This document shows positions 1 through 13,155 of a DNA stretch of 64,000 bases, piece after piece; position 1 is the first letter of the stretch; each line of letters opens with the position of its first letter. The stretch spans positions 1 to 64,000 of the forward strand of contig JAJOHG010000043.1 in NCBI GenBank assembly GCA_021029095.1, read 5' to 3'. The notes beneath the pieces are model-generated. The model was given only the letters and a program-made list of their open reading frames with translations, was not told where the DNA came from and did no database searches. The DNA is from Phellopilus nigrolimitatus. Taxonomy: Eukaryota; Basidiomycota; Agaricomycetes; Hymenochaetales; Hymenochaetaceae. The translations under genes were made by a program, and so were the position numbers.

Positions 1-1428
1 TCGGTTGGGACAAGGAGAAAAAGAGATAGAGGACAAGGATGTGACGCGACACGAACCTTCAAACTCAATCGACACCTCAGCATAGCCTCTCGTCCACAAC
101 CCGAACAGCCCAACAATGCACTCGAACACAACATGGATGCCTAAAAGACGAATTGGCGTTCAGTATCATAGCTGAGATGAAGATATAGATGACGAAATGA
201 GGAGGGCGCATCATGGGTAACTATGACATGTAAAAAAATCATCGTGCAGAGCACTCCGATGTTTTGGGAATGACTAAAGTATCATCTTTGCAGACAACGA
301 TGGAAGATACGAAGAATGGAAAACTCACGTGAATGGTCAACAATGGCGTCGAAGGCGGTAGTGACAACGGCAGTGAGAAAAAGATGGTGAAGACATCAGC
401 GGCGAGCTCGGACGGACGCGTTGTCGAAAAGTTTTAAGGCCTCTGTTGAGGGCCGGTTTGTAGTTTCCGGGCCGGTCGGGTAACATCTAGCGAGAATCGG
501 ACTTGGAAGACCGCGTACTTACGCGCTGCCGCGCAATACAGAGAGAAAGAGCCTTAGATCTCGGACGCAACGACGAACTCGGCAGCCTTATCGAGTCCAA
601 CAAGCGCTAGCATCCCTTGCTACGCATGCATCGACCGATTCTAAGAAAAAACGTCCGGCTAAAAAACGGAATTCCGCTCTTCTACCGTGCTGGTTTATTT
701 TATGTGAGCTGGACTCTCTCGGTCAGCATATCCGAGGTTTGGGCTTGATCTACCGTAATGGTGCAAGGTTTTAGATGAGCACTGCAAAGACTCATTATGA
801 ACTGGAATTCTTGATTTAAAAAAGCAATTATCATTGCTTCTTCTGCAGAGCACAGTGTCTGTTTGATATGGTCGTATACGAGGACTTGCGACATCTTCAT
901 CTTCCTTGGATGACCTCTAATACATTCGTGATGGACAAGCACACACAAGTAAGCAAGGACCGGGCCGCTTTGACGCAGTGACATTGAGCTTTGGCAACAA
1001 AGACTTCCAGTTAACCTTTCCAGGTATTCTTAGTTTCTGCCACGTGTAGCGCTTCCGCTCAATACCAACTTTCAGGTTTCTGAATCAGTCAGCATCCGCA
1101 ACCTGATATACGATCTGGCAAAAAATATCAACGCTGCCGGTCGGCAGACTTTTTTTCTTTTGAAAAACATGGTAACAGTGAACACGGTGCAGTGATCTAC
1201 TCTTCGACACGGATTCCGAGATTTCCGCCTATTGCCGACATTGACTGGTTTTTTCCCCCTTTATTCATCACAGATCTCCGAGTCGGTTTGATCAGTCATC
1301 TATTTCATGACCGATCTACGACCTTCTGGAGGGCCACATTGACAAGTTTGTGCAGATTTTCTCTCCCATTCAATTGATTTGCACATAAAATCTGTGGATT
1401 AGCTTTCTTTCATTTCAGAAGAAATACA
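1..1428. other. Intergenic, no supported gene
   Basis: I see no exon series with splice signals and no recognisable protein motif here. One 94-codon open frame lies on the minus strand at 700-984, but it has no family resemblance and no flanking exons, so I do not call it. The last 200 bases are the 5' flank of the NmrA-like gene and contain T-rich tracts. Confidence 0.5.
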
Positions 1429-2758
1429 ATGTCGAACCCTACGCATAAGCCCCTTATTGCAGTCACTGGCGCAACTGGCGCCCAAGGTGGCAGCGTTGTA
1501 AAATATCTCCTGGAAGACCCAAACAGAATGTTCCGCGTGCGAGCACTGACAAGGAACGTCGACTCACTGAAAGCTAAAGGTGCGCCACCATCTCATTCAT
1601 GCGCAGAAATCCTACAAATTCATGTGATCCATGTGCTTTCAGAACTCGCCGCGCGCGGCGTCGAAGTCGTCAGAGCCGATATAGACGACGAAAAAAGCGT
1701 GAAGGCGGCTTTCCAGGGCGCACATGGCGTGTTTGGACTCACCAATTGTACGTATCCCGTTCGTATTCACTTATTTTTACATTCTATCGCTGACCATTTT
1801 TCTGAATCTTGAAAGACTGGGAAACCATGTCTACAGAAAAAGAGATAATCCAGGGAAGGACACTTGTCAACGCCGCCCTCGCGGCAGGGGTGAAGCATTT
1901 CGTATGGTCGACACTTGATCATACAAAAAACCCGGAGGTCGTATACTGGAACTCCAAAGCGGCCGTCGATGATTATCTCAAGGAGAGTCGTCTTTCGCGA
2001 ACCTCGTAAGCGCTCCTTTACAGTTTCTCACAATTTCCCACGTATATGCTGGCCATCCAATTCCTGCTTGCCTCCTTCGATAAATGCACGAGGCTAACTA
2101 TTAACGACCACTCAAACAGGCTTTATACCTCATTTTACTTTGAGAACTTCCTGACCTTCCCTTTGCTCATGTTCAAGAAGTCAGAAGATGGTACAGTTGT
2201 CGCAGACTGGCCGGATATTTTAACGGACGGGCCTATCGGCGGGTACTGTGTCTCTGAGACAGGTGCATATGTGCTCGAGGCGTTCAAAAACCCCGGAGAA
2301 TGGATCGGTACGTCTGATTTTTTATCGCTAAGTCACGCTTAGGACATATATACTCGATACGAAATCAGGAAAAGACATACGTATCCTGTCGGAAATCTTC
2401 ACCCCACGATCATTTGTGCAGACTGTAAGCGAGGTAACTGGACGCAAAATTGAGCTGCGGGAGACAGTCAAGGAGGGTTTCGACCCCGAGAAGAAGCAGG
2501 TCAAGTAAGTAGTCTCCGCATGCAGCATTATTTGATGATACTAACTGTTTTGCTTGGGCGATATAGTATGGGTGAGTCGCTAGGCTTCTGTTCTTACTCT
2601 TTGCTGAATTCACTTTCAACACCGAAGGCTGGTTTTACAAGCATGATGGAAACCCGGATCGAGACCCTGTCCTCACGGAGAGGATCAATCCGTCTCGCAA
2701 GGGCATGCGCGCATTTGTGGAGGCTAACAGGGCGGCATTCCTTAGCTCATTTGATTGA
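1429..2758 (+). CDS. NmrA-like family NAD(P)-binding protein
   Basis: This is an atypical short-chain dehydrogenase of the NmrA/HSCARG type, a family of NAD(P)-binding redox sensors that mostly lack the SDR catalytic tyrosine. Seven exons join in frame to 301 codons: 1429-1579, 1643-1747, 1816-2005, 2120-2307, 2369-2504, 2567-2571 and 2628-2758. The N-terminus has the Rossmann glycine motif (AVTGATGAQGGSV, about residues 11-23). Typical NmrA segments follow: GVEVVRADIDD, then TNYWET, GVKHFVWSTLDH, SFYFENFL and SETGAYVLEAFKNP. The length fits the family. The sixth exon is only 5 nt (TATGG) and is needed to restore the frame to NMGWFYKHDG. The first intron is 63 nt and has no in-frame stop, but removing it gives the better family match. 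Substrate and partners are unknown. Two remnants of a related gene lie at 51.7-52.2 and 57.3-57.7 kb. Confidence 0.85.
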
Positions 2759-3015
2759 CATGCTCTACACACAAATATATCTCCCCAATTATAGTTGTAT
2801 GCATATCTTCAGTTCGTTGAAAATCATCAGCTGAAGTTGGAGAACGTTTTCCTGCGCTCAATTCGAGCTTAAATAGAATGCCTGAGACTACGATTATGGC
2901 GTGCTTATCGGGAGCTTCTTGTTACGCCAGGGTACATGAGTCACAGTGCGAGCTCTGGCCATGAGCTCTAGTGAAATTGTACCTCTATACCTATGAATCA
3001 TAAGCATTCAGAAGG

Positions 3016-4703
3016 CTAATCATAATACTGAATTAAAAGGGTCCGTTCGTCCTTCGATGCAAACACCAACGCGCCACTATATCTCTCCATATACACTTTC
3101 CCAGGTGCGACGCGCTCGCGCCCGAATACTATAGGGCCGAGTACCTCTTTGGGCGCAGCCTCGCCGTCAAGGAGCGTGTCCATCGAGAATGCGTAGTATC
3201 GCACGGCTTTGTGCAGTATATTCGCGCTCGCCAGGACACCACGTCCAGCGTGCGACAACAGATGTACGTCATCGGCGCAGTACGGATGTGAGCGCGGGAG
3301 TGCGACAGGACCGCTGGTGTGTACGAGAGTAATATTGGGCGTTGGCGATGAAAGTAGCCCGAGGTCAGGCGCCCTGCGCGAAGAAGCCCCGAGTAGAAAC
3401 TTTAACGTAATAAAGCGCGTAGCTTCCTGCAGTCCGTGGTTATGCTTGTCGCACATCTTAGCGATCACGTAGATCGAGGTGGATGTGTCGTGACGCCAGG
3501 TTGGCGTGCAGATCGATAAGTGAATGGAGGAAAGATTCTCTCCGTCTATCGTGATTTGGGCCGTCGCGACAAAGTCAGACAAGTCCGACAAGGTGAAAGT
3601 GGGCGCCCCCGATGTACTCGGAAATTTGGGAGCACGGCGATGGGTAAAAATGCTCTGCGCATCTACGATAAAAAGCTTGGGAACGCCGGTGATTGTCTCA
3701 TTTCCTGCGAAAACAACTCTACCCTCCGTGACCGATATGGTTTCGCGTTTAATATCGACATTGGACTGAAAAAGGTCAGTCAGAAAACAGCGAGAATCAT
3801 TTAGGACTTACTAAAAGAAAGAATCGTTCTAGTTTTATCTCCATGAACATGTTAAGAGCTCCGCAGAAAAGAATAACATTTCCACAGAATCTTGCGAGAA
3901 AAGGAGCCGGACCAAACAGAGATCGACCTCTTGATTTTATGACTCTTTTGGTTCTGAGATCGAAGTGAATAAGCTTTATAAAACTGAAATATCAATTAAC
4001 GATCAGTGATAATCAAGATGTCGTCAAATAACCACAAACCATGGCTCGTCGTTGTTTGAAGGCTCGAGAAAATATCCAGATAAAATAAAAATCATTTGAT
4101 CGTTGCGTGCGTCGTACTCTGCGTCAAACGCGACGACTTTAATATCTGCAAACCCTCCGAGTTGTGGGTATGTCCAGATGCACTCGTTTTTCTCGGAATT
4201 CCAGCATTGTATGTATCCTTCTGACCAGAGCAAGATCACGAATCTAGATCCCGGGAGGATCTTCACGATTTCGCGCAGTTGTAGAGAGTTTTGCTTTATA
4301 TGTCCGAGTAGTCCACCCTTGTTACGGAGGTCTATCACTCTTCTTCGAGTAACTCGAGGACCGGAGAGCGAGCGCCAGTTTTTGTTTCCTTTGATTGCTC
4401 GAGATACCAATTGCTTGAGATCGTGCGAAGACAAGGATTCCACTGGCACATAAAAAGGGAGATCTGGAGCGTGAGATTCGTCTAGTTCTTCAAGAAATGA
4501 TAACCACAGCGGTTTTAGAGGCTCGGAGAGGAGAGTCTTCAGAGACTTGCATGTCTACGAGATTTGTAAGACGCGATTGTTTTCGATTTTAGAAATGCAA
4601 CTTTACGAACCCGCTCCAGCGAAAGGACATCTTCGGCAGAACATTCATGTATAATCTTCAATAAGACATCGTCTACGAGATCTGTAATCCTAGGCGCATC
4701 CAT
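3016..4703 (-). CDS. F-box-type protein
   Basis: The start at 4703 gives MDAPRITDLVDDVLLKII followed, after an intron (4610-4555), by TCKSLKTLLSEPLKPLW. This is the layout of an Agaricomycete F-box: a helix with DLPxDVLxxI, then LSLERTCKSL. Such proteins recruit substrates to SCF ubiquitin ligases through Skp1, and these fungi carry hundreds of them. The body continues in the exon 4554 to about 4030, an exon of about 57 codons around 3970-3800, and the last exon from 3769 to the stop at 3016. The C-terminal part contains repeated W and G residues that could form a propeller-like binding domain (for example SRFVILLWSEGYIQCWNSEK), but this is inference. The join between exons 2 and 3 is uncertain. 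The gene is convergent with the NmrA-like gene, with 257 bases between the stops. Confidence 0.65.
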
Positions 4704-5823
4704 GATGCTGGAACTCGAACGACTTGTGAGCTGCCACCGAATGTACGATGACGCATAGCATCACGTGACTGATGAACCTAATCAGCGCTTAGCTAAGTTT
4801 CAGCCTAAGCTTCGGATGTCTTATTGCAAATCTAATTTCTCCAAGTCGCTACATTGCTCAGCGCAAAACGAAGCGGTTCAAAGGACGGTATAAATGTAAT
4901 TAATCGAGATTATTCCCTCAGCGAAAGTGTGGAAACGATCGCAAACGAAAAAGGACTTGTCAAAGAGGTTACATAAATACTAGGTCCTCCAGTGACTGGT
5001 CGCCTGCCTCTTCTTTTCCACACTCAGCGTTGCAAAAAATCCGAAAAGTAGATATTAAGTCAATATGGCGTAGCCCGTCTCTTCGCGTTCATGAAGCTAT
5101 TTCAATTATTCCCTCCGAATTTGTTTCCTTTCCATAAATGCCCATTCTTGTGTGCATACTTTGCAACGGCATTGGGCTCGAAGTAAAGCGATTCACCAGT
5201 ATTTTTTTTTTCTCTCCGAGGACTTCCTGGTACCATTATACGTTTTAATAGCTTCCGAAATCTTGGTGTAAGTAATCTGACGCGCTTATATTTATGTCAA
5301 AACAAGGCGTCTTGCGTCCTGCGTCTGTGTCGCTCCCCCCCTTCTGCCACTGATCTGTTCTCAAAAGCAGTCTGAATGGCGCAGGATCCGTGCGTTCTCA
5401 GATTTTCTGCGAGAAGTACAGGCAATAATAAAACGACATGAATACTCAGCCCACAGGAGTCGTGTTTACAGGTTCAGATGATTATGCGCCAGCTTTTTTA
5501 ATATAATTTCAAGGCACACCCTGCCTCGGCAATATATCTGACACACATGGTTCTTGAGCGACCCTTCTCGGTTTTGAATTTTTGAATTTAACGAAGACCA
5601 GCAACATTTTGAGCGGATCATCGGCTATCACACGGACCATGCGCTAATTGATCGGGATAGATCTTCCCTGATCTGCAGCACGCCGTCTCGTTTCTATCTG
5701 CGCCTTCTAGCAACTTTTCAAGGGTCGTATGGCTTTGCTCCTCGCCCAGGCGCCTCGCCGCCGTCGGGAAGTCGCTTGACCTCACTCCACCCACCCCTCG
5801 TCTCCCGGCAGACGTCGACGGCG
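4704..5823. other. Divergent intergenic region, F-box gene / GMC oxidoreductase
   Basis: This 1.1 kb lies between two divergently transcribed genes and should hold both promoters. I see no ORF with family resemblance. A pyrimidine-rich stretch with a run of C lies near 5328-5345. No other structure stands out. Confidence 0.5.
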
Positions 5824-8167
5824 ATGCTCTCCCTAGTCCTCTTCACGCTCGCCAGTTTTGCGGCCGCCGCGACGACCATCACGACCGATAGCTCGGCTGT
5901 TGTGGACAAGACCTTCGATTATATAGTCGTTGGCGCTGGGCTGACAGGGATCACAGTGGCCAACAAGGTGCGCGTGCAGCTCGTGTTCTCGGCCTCTGAT
6001 GATAGCACTGAATATGATTCGTGATGTGCAGCTCAGCGGTGCAGGCCACTCAGTGCTCATCATCGAAGCCGGTCCCGACGCGCGAGACGTCCCCGCGGTG
6101 TACGATGCCGAGCGCCGAGGCGAGCTCGATGGCTACTGCAACTGGCAATATCCTGCGTATGACGAGAATGGCACCGCGTTGTCGTGGGCCGTCGACAGCG
6201 GCGCCTGCATCGGGGGCGGGACTTCAAGTGAGTGCAGTGTCTCTAGAGCTTGCGAAAGTTCGGAGGGCTGACGTATCTTCAATTTATGCTCGGGTAGTCA
6301 ATGGTATGGTACGCTTATACTCTCTTCCTACTCTTAGACCCACCTCATGTGGTTGCTGCAGGTGTGGGACCGACCGGCACCAGCGGAAATCAACATGATT
6401 GAGCAGCTCGGAAACCCTGGATGGAGCTGGAATACGCTCGAGCCGTACATGGAAGCAATCGAGCGCAACCATCCGCCAACCCTATCTCAGATCGTGGATG
6501 GTGCCGCGTTTGACCCAGCCGTCCACGGCTACACCGGTTCGCTCAATGTGTCCTTCCCAGTACGTATCCGTGCGCCAGTCGGGATCGGCAGCTCATCAGT
6601 TTCTAGGACCCGATGCGCATCCCGGAGGCCCAGAGACTGTATAAGGAGGCGCTGCCGCAGGTGTTCGAAGGTCTCGTGGTTGGGGACGACCTAAGTGCAC
6701 GAATAAGCGTCGTCTCCGCGTCGACGTCGTGGACGATCTGGAATGACGAGTCCGCGGGCATCCGCCGACGCAGCTCCGCGGCGTACGCTTTACTATATGC
6801 CCAGGATCAGCAGCGCGATGGCCTGTCCGTGCTTGCGGAGCACAAGGTCGCGAAGGTGCTTTTGAATAGCAGCACAGATTTCACCGCACACGGTGTGCAG
6901 TTCGGAAACGCGAGCCACCGGACGCTGCACAGCGTGTACGCGAGGAGGGAAGTCATCCTCGCGGCAGGCTCGTTGGCGAGTCCGCCGATCCTCGAGCGCT
7001 CTGGCGTCGGGGATACAAAGTGAGTGTGATTCGTGTTCGTCGTTGTCTAGTGATTGATGTTGTTTCTCAGTGTGCTGAAGAAAGTCGGTATCACTTCGCT
7101 TGTCGATCTTCCCGGCGTTGGCGTAAACTTGGTTGTGAGTCCTGCTTCATCTGGTTTCTAGCCCGTCGATTACTATACTGACTACCTGCAGGACCAACCT
7201 GGTACCGCCTCGTCTGCGCTCGTCTCTTCAGCATACACAAATGACACCGCACTGATCGATGGGCGCAACCTCTTCGCGCCCATCATCTCTCTGGTGAACA
7301 TCGATGAGATCTTCGCTACCAGTGAGTCACAAGTCAACATACGCGTTGAGCTAGTCCATTGACATGTTTGCGCAGATGCCACCTCGATCGCCAGCGAACT
7401 CGTTTCTGGCTTGCATTCCCGCGCACAAAAACTCGTCTCTGCTGGCGCCTCGAGCTCATTACAGAGCGCGCTCGCCGTGCTCGGCGCAGTAACTAATCTC
7501 ACAGTCGAGGCCCGAAGTATGTCCACAAACAATGCCCTTCTTCTACAACACCGTCCGCTGACTGTCAAACATTTTTTACAGTGCCGGTCGCGGAGTTCAT
7601 CTGCGAGACCTACCCGTCCGTGCTGACGGCCGCCTTCTGGCCGCTGACGCCGCTTTCGCGCGGCTGGGTGCACGCCGCTTCTCCCGACCCGTTCGCAGAC
7701 CCACACATCGTGCCACGCATGCTGACGGACGAGTTCGACCTCAATGTCGCTGTCGCCATTGCGCACCGGAGCAGGTCTCTGTTCCAAAGCGCACCGTTTA
7801 CGAGCGTCGTCGCCGACGCGTACGCAGACCCGAGCTCGCTCAACGCGGACGCGACAGATGCGGAGTACGCGGCGTGGTTCCGCGCGACGTCTTATGGCGC
7901 GAGCCACTGGGTCGGGAGCACGGCGATGCTGCCTCGCACGCTCGGCGGTGTTGTTAACCCGCAGCTCAAGTGAGTTCTCTTCTTCATATTCGCCATCGCT
8001 GTTCTACTTTGATTGCTGACGCGGGCTCGATGCGCAGGGTATACGGCACGAGGAACTTGCGCGTCGTCGATGCGGGTATTCTGCCCTTCCAGCTCACCTC
8101 GCACACCATGTCCGCCGCGTACGCGATCGCACAGAAAGCGGCCGAACTCATCCTTGCTGATGCCTAA
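5824..8167 (+). CDS. Secreted GMC oxidoreductase (AA3_2, glucose oxidase/dehydrogenase-like)
   Basis: This is an FAD-dependent oxidase or dehydrogenase acting on sugars or alcohols outside the cell, part of the lignocellulose-decay toolkit. I chose the start at 5824 over an in-frame ATG at 5776 because it gives a clean signal peptide (MLSLVLFTLASFAAA). Visible motifs in order are the FAD-binding DYIVVGAGLTGITVANK, GGTSINGMVWDRP, the second GMC signature region GSLASPPILERSGVGD, then SHWVGSTAMLPRTLGG with the first catalytic histidine and LTSHTMSAAYAIAQKA with the second. Both catalytic histidines are present. There are at least eight introns. Exons 5824-5967, 6032-6227, 6298-6308 and 6362 onward join in phase, and the third of these is only 11 nt. 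The C-terminal layout (VVDAGILPFQ) is closest to the glucose oxidase/dehydrogenase clade, but substrate cannot be told from sequence alone. No inactivating change was seen. Confidence 0.88.
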
Positions 8168-8826
8168 CCGGGTCTGTCTGGATCCTCCCCAACCCGTCTG
8201 ACACACCTCTCTTCGTCTGCGTCACAAAAACTCCACGCGAACGCAGTGGAGAAGAAGGCCGTACATATACGCTATTGATTGGACGGACCGTTGGCACTCA
8301 TATGGTGCCATCCCTTCGTTTTTTCCCTTGTCGCTCTACTGTCCTTTCTGGATCTGTCGCTTTGCTTTTACTCTCTTTCAGTCTGTTTCTTCGTGGATGG
8401 GTTCTTCTGCTTCTTTATTACGTCTTTATTCGTGTTGGACTAGGAGGACGCAATGTTTTATTTGTATGTACACTTACATAGTCCATATTTCATCGTAGTC
8501 CTGGTTCAATTCGGTCTGTCGCCTTCTATTTCTTTACTGTCCTATCCGCGGCGTCCGAACGAATTTGGCTTCGTTCAATGGAATCCCTATTATGAAATCT
8601 ACGGTGTAAGCCGCGTTCGCGCACTTACGGCCAGAACTCAAACTTGATTACATTCATGTCGTTGATGTATCCGCGAGTAAGATTTCCATCTGTATGACAT
8701 ATTTGGTTGCCTCGTTTCTGTATTCACTAGCACCACGAAGATGAAGACACGAATTCAGCAACTAACGAAACGTTTGTGAAAGCTCCAAGAAAATTGTCTA
8801 CTCTAAAACCGCATGTAGCACCAGAA
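8168..8826. other. Convergent intergenic region
   Basis: This is the 3' region between the convergent GMC oxidoreductase and dynamin-like genes. It contains T-rich tracts near 8330-8530 that are probably 3' UTR. No further gene is supported. Confidence 0.5.
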
Positions 8827-11815
8827 CTACGTTAGCCAAGTGCGGAGTTCCGCCTGGATCTTTTCCAACCTCTCTATCTTCGCAGTCAATTCCCTACGCC
8901 TTCGGGCGATGTCCGGGTCTTCTGCTAATAGGTCCTTAAGCCTCCTCGTCGCATCTGGAGCACCAAGATCGAGTTTCTGCAGGAGCGACTTCTTCATGCA
9001 GTCTGCAAGACCTTGATTTAGCATGTGCTCGATCGTGAGTGGCACGCTATCGATAATTCGCTGATGGAAATTTGTTTTAGTGGCTACGAGCTTACTCAAA
9101 ATGACATGAATGGCTAACCTTGTAAGCCACGAAAAAGTACGCTCTGACATCTGCCATTACGATCAATTCCTCATTAAACTCGTCCAGAACTCGCATGCGA
9201 AGACGGATGTAGATCTCCGACAGGCCAGGGTAGCCCATTTCTGCGAGAGCACGAATAGCGCGAACGGAAGGCGGATCGATTCTAGGCATTTCGTATACGC
9301 CCATCACTGGCGAAGCAGCTGTGGAATAATGCGTCTCTGAGAGTGCTAAAGTCTAACTCAGTCTATGCCGTATGCCCCCTTTGTAAGGAAAGCGCTTACC
9401 ACCGCACGTTTTAAGGTACTTGGTTTGATTTCTACGGATTTCCGAGTATTCGGCAAGCCATTTGTCTTGGAGACGAGAAAGGTAGTGCTCGTTCTGAGTG
9501 AATAGAGGGTTCTTCTCAAGATTCAAAGCACTGTCTATAGCACTACGAGCAATTTTCTTCTGTACCGAGAACAGATCCTTGACAAAAGTTCTTTAAACTA
9601 TCAAATATGTGCTCAGTAAATATTCACAGACACAAAGACATACCCTATGTGATTCTTTAGTCTCGAGAACCGCTCGAAATGGCGGCGTAAAATGTCATCG
9701 AGACAACTGGAAAGATGCGTTGACACATCTTCGAAACATTTTAAAGCCGGTCCGTCCCATTCGCAAACAAACTCTTCGATAAGTCTACGCTTCGCATCGA
9801 AAGGGACATTATTCGGAAGTTCCCACGCTATAGATCTATGTATTGAATGCGTGGTCAACGTCATACATTTGTTATAATAGAGAAACTGACTCTTTTATAA
9901 CCTTCCTGACGTAGAGAAGATCGCGCGGGCCGTTCCCTTGGCCCTCGTGTGAGGAGCTCCCATCGAGGTCGGCGAAAGAGGGCTTGGTGTAATCTTGATG
10001 ATTCTCGAATGGACGAAAGTCAGGCGCCGTGTGCCTGATTTGGGATCTGAAGCCTTTATACATCGCTCGATTGCTCTGGATAAAAGACTTGTTACTGCTG
10101 ATATTAGGTCCCGCGTGCTGTACCCCAAGTATATATTCATAACCATATACCGTCGCAGTCAGCTCCTGGCAGAAATTGGTGACGCGCTCTAATACTTCGC
10201 TTGATACATCTCCATGCAAGAGTTCAGGGAGTTGCGCGAGAGAGTCGCGACACGATTTGAGTTGCTCTCGTGCTTGTTCTCCTAGGCGCGGAAGGCTTCA
10301 GGAGTTTTATCGCTGAGCAAGCTACTCGCCTCGATGGACAAAATAGGCGAAGAACGTACATTGATTCAAGTATTTCCGTCAGATATCTGCTCAAATCATT
10401 AACCAGGTTCGAAACGCCGAAGAGTTTGCGATCCGGAATAGTGCTCCAAGGAAGCGTTGTCGAGAAGAACATTGTCTCGCTCGCATTGCGCTCCTCTCGT
10501 GACGGATTCGTAGCACGCTCGGCATCGTCTGCAAGCTTAACGCAATAGTATCCTAACTTTAGAGCGTGCGGCTCAATAGACTTGTCGTTCCCGGCCATGA
10601 GGTCTTTCCATTTCTTACGAGCGTTGAGCGCACCGGCGGTAAGTGTATCTGGCTTTGTGAGAACACCTATTGCGAAGAGGATGAGGATCACTAAGATGAT
10701 AATCAGAACGAACAGCACACCGATAGTCCTTGTTTTTTCGGTGTCCACCTCGAGAGCAATGCGCATCGCTCGCTGATTTTCAATATCATCTGGATGCGTT
10801 AAGATAATCTCAATAAGACAATAAAGGTAGAGCTCACCGCTCATGGGAATGGTGACAAGGATTAGACAATTCCCTTCAATATTGCTTCTTACGAGATCTT
10901 CAACTAGTTGCACCGTTGATTGCTCGTCGTTTTGAATAAGGCCTAAATACTTATCTAAGTTACTCCAACGTGCACAACGGATATTATGCACTTACCAGGT
11001 AAATCAACAAACGACAGGTTAGCACACTTCTCATCAAATATGTCGACAACGACCGTGTTTTTAGAGAATTTCAGAGTGCCGCTGTCGAAGGCCTCGTAAG
11101 TGCGATAGTACTCAAGCTCATCCCTTGACTTCAGGATGAAAAATTCGGTATTCATTTTCGGATGGTTAAGAACGGCGGTCTGAGCGCGTCGGAGTGCGAG
11201 CTCAACATCGTCCCGGGAGGCGAAAGGTAAGCCGAACGGGACACTCTGCACTTCCGTCAGTGGAATGCCCGAAGAATCGTACTCGAATCGGAGAGTGATG
11301 CGGCAAGACCACTGGCCGGGAGTGTTAATCAAGTTGATTTCCATCGGGCATCTAATTCAATGTGTCAGATAAAAAAATAAATGAAGGTTTTCGACACAAA
11401 ACATTATGGAGACGAACCTTGTACATGTACCGCTATCCCTTGGTACTCGGATCTAAGGAAGATAAAACGGTACATTTAGCCAAGTTTGGGACGATAATAG
11501 AGATTTCAGTGCCTAGAGCTTACCCCGCTTACAGCTTCGACCAAAGAGCTAAAGTAAATTTAAAAAAAAAATCAGAGACATAATTCAACATATTTCCGTG
11601 GGTATAGACCTTTTCCCAGCCGATTGCCCGCCAATGACAGCGATCCTTGGGATATCAACGAATGCTTGAGCGCTAAAAAAGTAGATCTCAGCCAGGAATA
11701 ATCAGGGATGGAATACAAATTTTTCGTATTACCCGATATCTCGCAGCTTCTGCGCAGCTCCCATTAGCGCCCTCGCTCTTTCAGCATATTTTGTGGTCGT
11801 TATGTCGGTGACCAT
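8827..11815 (-). CDS. Dynamin-family large GTPase (Mx/Vps1-like)
   Basis: This is a membrane-remodelling GTPase. Starting at 11815, small exons give the G1 P-loop GGQSAGKSS (residues 42-50), then G2 in RDSGTCTRCPMEI (near 62-74), the G3 motif SFVDLPG at the end of the exon near 10995, and the G4 motif VLTKPDTL near 10655. The stalk region continues to 9.4 kb. The last two exons (9307 to about 9125 and about 9080 to 8827) resemble a GTPase effector domain, with AVRALAEMGYPGLSEIY-like sequence and a charged C-terminal helix. I see no pleckstrin-homology or proline-rich domain, so it fits the Mx/Vps1-like fungal dynamins, not classical dynamin. Many short introns split the gene, and two long hydrophobic runs near 10700 and 10800 are translated introns. 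Upstream non-coding exons toward 12.2 kb are possible but were not resolved. Confidence 0.8.
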
Positions 11816-13155
11816 GGCTTGCTGTTTCCTGTAAGCTTGCTTCTGAAAGGACGGAATCAGAGTGGCTCGAGAGATTAACACGAGAAGAGGGGTGACTCAC
11901 AGTGCCCGTTGGTCGCAAAGTTAAAGATAATATGTGTTCGAACGCGGTGCGTGGTCATTTCATACTCGTAAAACATAAGGCCTTATCTCGAGGCGAGTCG
12001 CCTCGCGTTGATAGATTCCCAGCCATCAATCATGTGTCTTTGGTACGTATCTGTGAACTTCATAAGGGTTTGTCTTTCGAGCCTCGAGTTGCTCTTTGAA
12101 TGCTTCAGGCATTGCTCATTTGCAGCAGAAGACTGCAGGACGTATTTAAGTTCAAAGCGTGTTGCAAACGATGTAATACATCGGATGGATTTCAAGAATA
12201 TCGCTTGCTATAACGGCCGCAAATTTCATCATTTCTGGAATTAATGGTCCCAAAGCAAAAGTAAAAGTAGAAGGTTTAGCGAGATATCGCTCAGAAGCGG
12301 ATGGATAAAGAACGAGAAGCTTTCTCGGTGAAGCAATTACTCACCAACAGGCTTTTAGAGGGAAATAGAAGCACAACCACGCAGTGAAAAACGGAAACTG
12401 GCTGAGCATCTCAATATAGCGCCGTTCAGGTCTTCAATGAAAGCTATAAGGTCATTAAATACCCATAATTTCTAGACATGTGACGTACCTAAATCGATGA
12501 TTTTGCTACTCTATTCACTTCGTCGAAACAATTGTCAGAATCGGCTGCTGGAGAGAAATATTATACATAATTAAAGTCGGTTGGTAACAGAGCTAACTGT
12601 CATACTGAACGTAGAGGAAATACTTCAATACTGAATACATATAATAATGCACAAGAGGACATGGCCTTCATACCTGACAACGAAGTCTACTGACCGTTTG
12701 TACGTTCGTTATAATTGCCCAAGGACCTGACAAAATAGTCTTCTGTGTATCAGTGTTGTCTCCGCACCAAGAGTCACGATGTATCAACTGAAGAGACGGA
12801 GCGCGTCTAGGACGTGCGGGAAGATTGCGCACCTTTTGCAGAATGAGCGGGCAGAATCGAAGGTGAAGAACCATAGCTCTGCACTGCAAGGATGTAGTCG
12901 CAAGAAGACGCGCTGCGCCGGTGTCGTATACGCGGAGCTCCGGACCTCGCGGTGAACAAAACGGATATGCCACGCCTCGCAGCAAGAACAAGTAGGTCAA
13001 AGGTCAAAGGCCTATCACCCGGTCAAAAATGGCCTGCTGGGGCGCTGAGTTGACAGGAAAAGATCTGCGCGCAAGGATCGATTAGCCGTGACTCGTAAGC
13101 GGTATGCATCCGTATACAGAGAAAAACAAAATCACGCAATCGCAACATAACTTCC
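11816..13155. other. Intergenic, no supported gene
   Basis: The part next to the dynamin gene may hold its 5' leader: a GT-AG intron (about 11900 to 11852 on the minus strand) can be read just before the start. Further right, 12.25-12.65 kb is AT-rich, and I see no family resemblance in the short frames at 12.67-13.0 kb. Confidence 0.4.

Noticed and set aside
1580..1642. Treating the first intron of the NmrA-like gene as coding
   Set aside because: It is 63 bases with no stop, so the frame reads through. GT-AG ends and the improved family match (AKELAARGVEVVRAD) on removal favour an intron.
10660..10900. A transmembrane segment within the dynamin-like protein
   Set aside because: The hydrophobic runs come from translating AT-rich introns. 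The GTPase motifs continue in register when those introns are removed.
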